Below, one piece after another: positions 32,418 through 37,204 of a DNA stretch of 37,204 nucleotides (its first letter is position 1; every line of letters begins with the position of its first letter). Under the pieces are notes generated by a model. It had not been told where the DNA came from, made no database searches, and worked only from the letters and a program-made list of their open reading frames with translations. The DNA is from an uncultured Bacillota bacterium. Its GTDB lineage: Bacteria; Bacillota_I; Bacilli_A; RFN20; CAG-826. A program made the translations under genes and the position numbers. Where the stretch lies: contig CALEHV010000047.1 in the NCBI GenBank assembly GCA_937876465.1, positions 1 to 37,204 on the forward strand. The letters are read 5' to 3'.

Positions 32418-33656
32418 TTAAGAATTTTGAGATTCGTTATCGTCTGTTAATAACTTTTTATAGGTTAAATTCATAGTTAAAGAGGATATAGGAGCAGTTA
32501 TAAGTATTGCTAATACAGACACAGATAAAACTATAGTTCCAGCGGCAATAATTGCATCCGCAGATGGATTTCCTACTTCAAGCATTTTGTTGCCTAAATC
32601 CAAAAGCCCTCCACCAATTGAGGCTTGCACAGTCGCTTTTGGAAGATAAGAAATAACTGTAAACATTCTCTCTTTCCAATTGAGTTTAGTTTTGATTAAA
32701 CATCCGCTAACCATCAAAGATCTTGCCACTAAAGAGATTCCTAAAATTGCTAATGCTGGTAAGATAAATTTGCTTGCATATTCAATTTTAATTGAAGCCC
32801 CTACCAAGAAGAACAAAAACATTTCTGCTGGAATCCAGATTTTTGACGTCTTTTTTGTTAACTCATTTGCATTTTCTTTATTCATAATCCTTAAAACTAC
32901 ACACATTGTGATTGTTGCGAGTAAAGAAGAGAATCCGAAGTATTGAGTTACAAACTCTTCTAAGGCCATCATCCCAATACCAATAGCTATAATAATTAAA
33001 ATTTTTAAAGTATTTCTAATGTTGACTTTCTTAAAAATAAAACCAAGTAAAAAGCCAAAACCAACACCTAAAACTACTCCTGAAATTATAGCAATGAATA
33101 TGTTTGCAAATGTCATAGCGTTTATTGAACCACCGCTTTCTATTGTTAAGAAGGCTTGGTAAAAAACAATCATTATTATATCGTCAATACTGCTGCCTGC
33201 TAAAAGGAGCTGAGGAATACCTTTTTTAGTGCCTCTTTTTTCATCGATTAGTCTTGTCATCATAGGTATAACAACAGCAGGCGAAACTGCTCCTAGTACC
33301 GAGCCTAATAAAAATGATTCGACGTAAGTGATATTAAAAAATAAAGGGGCAATTAGACCAACAGTAACCATTTCTATTACAGCAGGCATAAACGACATCA
33401 TAATCGCAGGTCTTCCGACCTTTTTTAAATCGGAAACATCAAGCGATAATCCAGCCTTTACAAGAATAATAATTAAAGCAATTTTGCGTAAATATGGAGA
33501 TATTGTAGCAATATTAGCATCTATTAACCCAAGTGCATTAATCAAAATACCAAGCAAAAGATAACCAATTAACGAAGGTATATGTATTTTTTTAAATAGC
33601 AAAAAGATGATAGCGCCACCGCCTAGAATAATAAGCAAATCTAAGAAAAACATCAT
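32418..33656 (-). CDS. Cation/proton antiporter (CPA2-type, Na+/H+ exchanger family)
   Basis: 412 residues with about 12 membrane segments, the layout of PF00999 transporters. The start has ILGGGAIIFLLFKKIHIPSLIGYLLLGILIN, typical of KefB/GerN-like proteins; the unwound-helix regions lie near SFLLGSVLGAVSPAVVIP and LLAGSSIDDIIMI. There is no C-terminal TrkA-N domain. The ATG at 33654-33656 follows GGAG by 7 bases. It is controlled by a fluoride riboswitch, so its physiological role is probably fluoride or linked proton stress rather than housekeeping K+ or Na+ balance. Confidence 0.88.
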   Translation of the reverse strand: MMFFLDLLIILGGGAIIFLLFKKIHIPSLIGYLLLGILINALGLIDANIATISPYLRKIALIIILVKAGLSLDVSDLKKVGRPAIMMSFMPAVIEMVTVGLIAPLFFNITYVESFLLGSVLGAVSPAVVIPMMTRLIDEKRGTKKGIPQLLLAGSSIDDIIMIVFYQAFLTIESGGSINAMTFANIFIAIISGVVLGVGFGFLLGFIFKKVNIRNTLKILIIIAIGIGMMALEEFVTQYFGFSSLLATITMCVVLRIMNKENANELTKKTSKIWIPAEMFLFFLVGASIKIEYASKFILPALAILGISLVARSLMVSGCLIKTKLNWKERMFTVISYLPKATVQASIGGGLLDLGNKMLEVGNPSADAIIAAGTIVLSVSVLAILITAPISSLTMNLTYKKLLTDDNESQNS

Positions 33657-33671
33657 ACCAAATCTCCAATT

Positions 33672-33719
33672 AAAAAGCTGATGAAACCCAAAGCCAAAAA
33701 GACTTTAGACATCATCAGC
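33672..33719 (-). terminator. Riboswitch-controlled terminator
   Basis: On the minus strand GCTGATGA (33712-33719) pairs with TCATCAGC (33677-33684), and about ten further pairs extend the stem up to a UUUUU loop. A TTTTT tract follows at 33672-33676. The 5' arm is the conserved GCUGAUGA of the aptamer, so aptamer and terminator exclude each other: ligand binding should permit read-through. Confidence 0.85.
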
Positions 33720-33764
33720 ATAAATGCGGTTTAGCTTTCGCAAGGGAGATATCATTCCCGAAAA
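33702..33764 (-). promoter_or_regulatory. Fluoride riboswitch aptamer (crcB motif)
   Basis: The minus strand reads GGGAATGATATCTCCC, a short GCGAAAGC hairpin, AACCGC, then GCTGATGATGTCT. This matches the crcB consensus: the GG-N-AUGG-type 5' helix, the ACCGC element, and CUGAUG-A-UGUCU, whose GAUGUC pairs with GAUAUC in the pseudoknot. It is positioned directly at the predicted transcript start and overlaps the terminator. Confidence 0.88.
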
Positions 33765-33765
33765 T

Positions 33766-33774
33766 AATATAACA
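33766..33774 (-). promoter_or_regulatory. Extended -10 promoter of the riboswitch
   Basis: TGT-TATATT on the minus strand, about 7 bases before the first G of the aptamer, with no -35 match of note. Confidence 0.5.
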
Positions 33775-33784
33775 CTATACAAAG

Positions 33785-33818
33785 AAAAAAGCAGCAGGGA
33801 TTGAATCCATACTGCTTT
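33785..33818 (-). terminator. Terminator of the glmM-nagB operon
   Basis: AAAGCAG and CTGCTTT form the outer stem, with an inner GGATT/ATCC helix, then TTTCTTTG on the minus strand. Confidence 0.85.
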
Positions 33819-33836
33819 AAATACAATTTTCAATAA

Positions 33837-34559
33837 TTACTTAACTAAGCTATATGCATCTTCATCAACATAGATTGTGCAATCTGGATGCTTTTGAAGA
33901 ATAGAGCAAGGAACTTCTTCAGTCATTGGTCCTTTTAATAAATTAAAGATAGCTTGTGCTTTATTCTTACCAGTGGCGATAAGAACGATCTTACGGGCAT
34001 TCATAATAGATTTAAGGCCCATTGTAACTGCTTTTGTAGGAACTTCACCGATGTCATTGAACAATCTGGAGTTGTCTCTAATTGTTTGTTCAGTCAAATC
34101 AGTAATATGTGTTAATGAATCAAATGATGTGCCTGGTTCATTGAACGCAATGTGTCCATCACTACCAATACCAAGGATTTGAATATCAATTCCGCCAAAG
34201 GAAGCGATTTCTGCATCATATTGGTTCATATATGCTTCAACATCGCCAACACCCTTTAAAACGTGTGTTTTTGATCTATCAATATCGATATGATTGAATA
34301 AGTTTTCATTCATAAAATAACGATATGATTGATTGTGTGTTCCTTCTAATCCGATATATTCATCAAGGTTGAATGATGCACAACCTTTGAAGGAAACTCT
34401 TCCTTCTTTATTTGCTTTAACAAGATTTGCGTAAACATCTAATGGGCTTGTGCCAGTAGCTAAACCAAGAACAGCATTTGATTTGGCATTAACAACTTTG
34501 ATAAATTCCTCTGCGATTTGACGAGAAATTTCTTTGACATCTCCAATGATAACTTTCAT
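33837..34559 (-). CDS. nagB: Glucosamine-6-phosphate deaminase NagB
   Basis: Converts glucosamine-6-phosphate to fructose-6-phosphate and ammonia. About 240 residues, the short form typical of Firmicutes. Motifs: ATGTSPLDVYANL near 35; FNLDEYIGLEGTHNQSY near 67, with the catalytic Asp; and LGIGSDGHIAFNEPGT near 127, with the catalytic His. The ATG at 34557-34559 follows AAGGAGA; the frame runs further upstream into the preceding gene without another ribosome site. It sits in an operon behind GlmM, which uses the same metabolite in the opposite direction. Confidence 0.95.
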   Translation of the reverse strand: MKVIIGDVKEISRQIAEEFIKVVNAKSNAVLGLATGTSPLDVYANLVKANKEGRVSFKGCASFNLDEYIGLEGTHNQSYRYFMNENLFNHIDIDRSKTHVLKGVGDVEAYMNQYDAEIASFGGIDIQILGIGSDGHIAFNEPGTSFDSLTHITDLTEQTIRDNSRLFNDIGEVPTKAVTMGLKSIMNARKIVLIATGKNKAQAIFNLLKGPMTEEVPCSILQKHPDCTIYVDEDAYSLVK

Positions 34560-34560
34560 T

Positions 34561-35232
34561 TTAATTAATCTCCTTTTTATCCACGACTTCTCTTGTGGAT
34601 TTAACAATTGAATTTTCTTTATAGACTCCCCTAGTCATTGTTAGAGGATAGACTTGTGTGTTTCGGCCAATCACTGTGCCTGGATTTAATACTGAACCAC
34701 AGCCGATATCAGCATGATCTCCTAATAAAGCTCCAATCTTTCGAATACCTGTAACATAATCTTCATCACCATGAATGATGACAGGCTTGTTGTCACTTCT
34801 TAAATTAGAGCATATCGAACCCGCTCCTGTATGAGCGTAGTTTCCTAAAATTGAATCCCCAACATAGTTGTAATGTGGGCATTGGCAATGCCTCATAAGG
34901 ATACAGTTCTTGAATTCTGAACTATTACCCACAACACTTTCATCGCCAATAATAACCGAACCTCTAATAAATGCACCTGGTCTAATTTCAACATTGTTAC
35001 CAATAATGCATGGTCCAGTAATATCTGCAGTTGGATAGATTTTAACATTTTCACCAACTAAGACGCCTTCTTTTAATTTAGTGAATCCAGGAATTCCTTT
35101 TTCCACTAATGATTTGACGTAATCTTTAATAAGAGGGAGTAGTTCCCAAGGATACTCCTTCGAAAACACAAAATCATCGATATAGTCAATTCCGGATTTA
35201 TCAAATAAATCAGTAACTTTAACTTTACTCAC
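34561..35232 (-). CDS. Left-handed beta-helix (hexapeptide-repeat) transferase-like protein
   Basis: About 223 residues. After a short N-terminal segment, hexapeptide repeats run from about residue 55 to 200 (ADITGPCIIGNNVEIRPGAF, VIIGDESVVGNSSEF, YAHTGAGSICSN, GALLGDHADIGCGS). This is the beta-helix half of GlmU- or sugar-nucleotide transferase-like proteins; no nucleotidyltransferase half is present. The start is GTG at 35230-35232 (or TTG one codon earlier); AGGAGG lies inside the end of the upstream gene, which it overlaps by 8 bases. With GlmM and NagB alongside, an N-acetylation or uridylylation partner in amino-sugar synthesis is likely, but which reaction is unclear. Confidence 0.75.
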   Translation of the reverse strand: MSKVKVTDLFDKSGIDYIDDFVFSKEYPWELLPLIKDYVKSLVEKGIPGFTKLKEGVLVGENVKIYPTADITGPCIIGNNVEIRPGAFIRGSVIIGDESVVGNSSEFKNCILMRHCQCPHYNYVGDSILGNYAHTGAGSICSNLRSDNKPVIIHGDEDYVTGIRKIGALLGDHADIGCGSVLNPGTVIGRNTQVYPLTMTRGVYKENSIVKSTREVVDKKEIN

Positions 35233-36865
35233 CAATATATCCTCCTTTTTGAATTAGCATATATACTTCGTTTATATATTTATCAATTAAGTTTTCGTCT
35301 TCGGCTTCCACCATAATTCTTATAACTGGTTCAGTACCAGATTTACGGAGAAGGATTCTGCCATCTTCGCCAAGTTTCTTATTTATTTCTTTTACTTTTG
35401 CGAGAATTGTTTCATTTTCCACGACAACATTCTTATCTACAACACGAACATTTTTCACTTTTTGAGGGAATAAATGAACATCTTCGCAAAGTTTTTCTAA
35501 GGAGGCTTTGCTTTGAATCATTTCTTCGACAAGTTTGATGGATGTTAATATACCATCACCAGTTGTTGCATATTTTCTTAAAATGATATGACCTGATTGT
35601 TCTCCGCCAAGCCAGTAATTATTTTTCATCATTTCTTCGTAGACGAATCTATCACCTACATCAGTTTGAACATTCTTGATGCCAATCTTCTTTAATGCTT
35701 TAGCTAAGCCAGAGTTAGACATAATTGTGGTTACCACTGTGTCGTTATACAAATATTTACGGCTCTTGCTTCTCTTAGCTAAGATATAGAGAATCTTATC
35801 GCCATCTACAACATTTCCTTTGGAATCAACCGCTAAGCATCTATCAGCGTCACCATCGAACGCAAAGCCACAATCGAGATGTTCATCTTTTACTAATTGG
35901 CATAATTGTTCAATATGTGTTGAACCACAATCAAGGTTTGTATTCAAACCATCTGGTATGTCACCAATAACTCTTACATTAGCGCCTAATGTTTCGAAAA
36001 CATTTTTAGCAATCATCCAAGATGAACCGTTTGCGCAATCAAGACCAATATTTAAATCTCTGAATGAGGTTGAAATTGTTGAGATTAAATAAGCAATATA
36101 TCTATTTCTGCCACCAACCCAGTCAACGACTGAGCCAACGTTTTCTCTTGTGGCTAATGGAATATCATCTTCTTTAACACCAAGAGTTTCCATATCACCA
36201 TCGATGTAAGCTTCAATCAAGGCTGTTACTTCATCGGATAACTTTTCGCCTTTTTCATTAAGAACTTTAATACCGTTATCATAGAAAACATTGTGAGAAG
36301 CAGTGATCATAACGCCACAGTCAAATCCTTCTGTACGAGTAATATATGAAACAGATGGAGTTGTAGTAACGTGAAGAATATATGCATCAGCGCCGCTAGA
36401 AACAATGCCTGCACATAATGCGTATTCGAACATATAAGAGCTTCTTCTTGTATCTTTGCCAATAACAATTCTGGCTTTTCCGTTGTTTTTTAAATGCTTG
36501 GATGTGAATTTTAATTGTGAATAGTACCAACCGAGGAATCTGCCAACTTTGAATGCATGCACAGCATTTAATGTTTTGTTAGACTCTCCTCTGAATCCAT
36601 CAGTGCCAAAGTATTTATTCTTTCTTGGTGCTGCTGGGGCTTTTGGAGTTTTATTTAAATTAATAATTTTTTCGTTATTTAATAAATCATCCGCGGAAAC
36701 TTTGAATAATTTACAAATATCCATAATCTTATCTACTTGTGGATAGGAGGCGCCTTTTTCCCATTTAGAGATAGATTGTCTAGCCACCATTAAGGCAGTA
36801 GCTAATTGTTCTTGTGACATCCCACCATTAATTCTTAAGTGAGTGATTTTTTCTGCTAATGTCAT
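35225..36865 (-). CDS. glmM: Phosphoglucosamine mutase GlmM with N-terminal XRE-type HTH domain
   Basis: 546 residues. Residues 1-68 form a Cro/XRE helix-turn-helix: MTLAEKITHLRINGGMSQEQ, then LMVARQSISKWEKGASYPQVDKIM and LFKVSADDLLN. A short Lys/Pro/Ala linker leads to the mutase from about residue 84: KYFGTDGFRGESN; phospho-Ser loop TASHNVFYDNGIK near 190; metal loop DGDADRCL near 320; GEQSGHI near 415; and phosphate loop LRKSGTEPVIRIM near 510. The frame is continuous, with no start codon beside KYFGTDG, so this is a true fusion. AGGAGG lies 7 bases before the ATG. It heads an operon with the beta-helix protein and nagB, so it may both make and regulate amino-sugar pathway genes. Confidence 0.9.
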   Translation of the reverse strand: MTLAEKITHLRINGGMSQEQLATALMVARQSISKWEKGASYPQVDKIMDICKLFKVSADDLLNNEKIINLNKTPKAPAAPRKNKYFGTDGFRGESNKTLNAVHAFKVGRFLGWYYSQLKFTSKHLKNNGKARIVIGKDTRRSSYMFEYALCAGIVSSGADAYILHVTTTPSVSYITRTEGFDCGVMITASHNVFYDNGIKVLNEKGEKLSDEVTALIEAYIDGDMETLGVKEDDIPLATRENVGSVVDWVGGRNRYIAYLISTISTSFRDLNIGLDCANGSSWMIAKNVFETLGANVRVIGDIPDGLNTNLDCGSTHIEQLCQLVKDEHLDCGFAFDGDADRCLAVDSKGNVVDGDKILYILAKRSKSRKYLYNDTVVTTIMSNSGLAKALKKIGIKNVQTDVGDRFVYEEMMKNNYWLGGEQSGHIILRKYATTGDGILTSIKLVEEMIQSKASLEKLCEDVHLFPQKVKNVRVVDKNVVVENETILAKVKEINKKLGEDGRILLRKSGTEPVIRIMVEAEDENLIDKYINEVYMLIQKGGYIGE

Positions 36866-36907
36866 TAGTTTTCCTCCTTGTAATATTTGGTTGCGGTTTA
36901 AAAATAC

Positions 36908-36913
36908 ATTATA
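36908..36913 (-). promoter_or_regulatory. -10 box of the glmM operon
   Basis: TATAAT on the minus strand, 42 bases before the ATG; TTGAAA lies 15 bases upstream, a short spacing. TTAC-A-GTAA (36917-36925) in the spacer is a small palindrome that could be an operator. Confidence 0.5.
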
Positions 36914-37151
36914 TTCTTACAGTAATATTTTCAAGAAATTATTTTCACCGTTTTATTATGTTAGTTTTAGTTGCTCACTCAATCTTTACATTAATTTATC
37001 TAGAAACCATAAAATAATCAAATCTAACTAATCCATCGGTAGGATTTTAGAAAAATAATCAATCCTACATATCTATGCTAGTTTTTTGTAAGTTGCATCC
37101 TTAAAAACACCTGAAAACTATTGTAAATAAGATAAAAAGCGTTATTTTCAT
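36914..37151. other. AT-rich intergenic stretch with inverted repeat
   Basis: No gene is visible in this about 240-base stretch. It holds an 8-bp inverted repeat GTAGGATT...AATCCTAC (37039-37068) with a 14-base loop and no U-tract, and two partly similar segments (near 36957 and 37075, both containing TATG-TAGTTTT). Function unknown. Confidence 0.4.
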
Positions 37152-37185
37152 AAAAAAACAGGATGATTTATTGTATCATTCCTGT
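37152..37185 (-). terminator. Terminator of a minus-strand gene beyond the right edge
   Basis: On the minus strand ACAGGAATGAT and ATCATCCTGT form a 10-bp stem with one bulged base and a 7-base loop, followed by TTTTTTTATG. The gene it serves lies outside the window. Confidence 0.8.
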
Positions 37186-37204
37186 AGTTTTTCAATGGTT
37201 GCGG

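Noticed and set aside
37039..37068. The right-end inverted repeat as a terminator or small RNA
   Set aside because: There is no U-tract on either strand and no promoter-like element around it, so I list it only as a repeat in an empty stretch.

Overview
The window is an AT-rich (by eye about one third G+C) chromosomal stretch from an anaerobic, fermentative, low-GC Gram-positive-type bacterium. It fits an uncultured Bacilli, Erysipelotrichia or Mollicutes-like gut lineage, but I cannot name a species. The reasons are: many lipoproteins with lipobox Cys and Ser/Thr-rich linkers; strong AGGAGG ribosome sites; an electron-bifurcating-type [FeFe]-hydrogenase; AdhE with Rex; rubrerythrin; and a PlsX/ACP/DegV lipid cluster. 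UGA is used as an ordinary stop (for example rimO), so this is not the Mycoplasma code. Almost all genes lie on the minus strand. Only three protein genes (3813-4694, 6427-8193, 20294-20818) are on the plus strand. No insertion sequence, phage, CRISPR or other mobile element was seen.

Layout. 1-1406: tRNA-Thr and rimO. 1466-3664: operon of a membrane protein and two secreted endonuclease I-family lipoproteins. 3813-8788: poorly characterised surface proteins, including two convergent lipoproteins with similar C-termini, a decayed Nudix-like protein, a large single-pass protein and a small membrane protein. 8882-12140: rex-adhE. 12273-12812: Ser/Thr-rich lipoprotein. 12907-17067: hydC-hydB-hydA hydrogenase operon. 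17256-20240: cardiolipin synthase, Mbeg1-like hydrolase and an orphan FakA-middle-domain protein. 20294-21682: membrane protein, tRNA-Phe and tRNA-Asp, rubrerythrin. 21731-24369: membrane protein and a glycosyltransferase-acyltransferase fusion. 24442-27878: plsX-acpP-degV(fakB)-plsC-like. 28009-32300: lipoprotein, two ABC ATPases and one permease. 32418-33764: a cation/proton antiporter under a fluoride (crcB) riboswitch. 33837-36865: HTH-GlmM fusion, beta-helix protein and nagB.

How the genes work together. AdhE and HydABC both dispose of reducing power (ethanol and H2). The NADH sensor Rex is encoded with adhE, and Rex-site-like inverted repeats lie at the rex promoter and upstream of the hyd promoter. 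The 17-28 kb interval is dominated by membrane-lipid genes: acyl-phosphate and acyl-ACP handling, two PlsC-type acyltransferases (one fused to a glycosyltransferase, one with a zinc ribbon) and cardiolipin synthase. The right end couples amino-sugar interconversion enzymes to a DNA-binding domain fused directly to GlmM.

Most notable for follow-up: the HTH-GlmM fusion, the GT4-PlsC fusion, the zinc-ribbon acyltransferase, the fluoride riboswitch on an antiporter, candidate Rex and lipid-operon operators, a set of first genes that look leaderless, and a tRNA-Phe with an aberrant T-arm.
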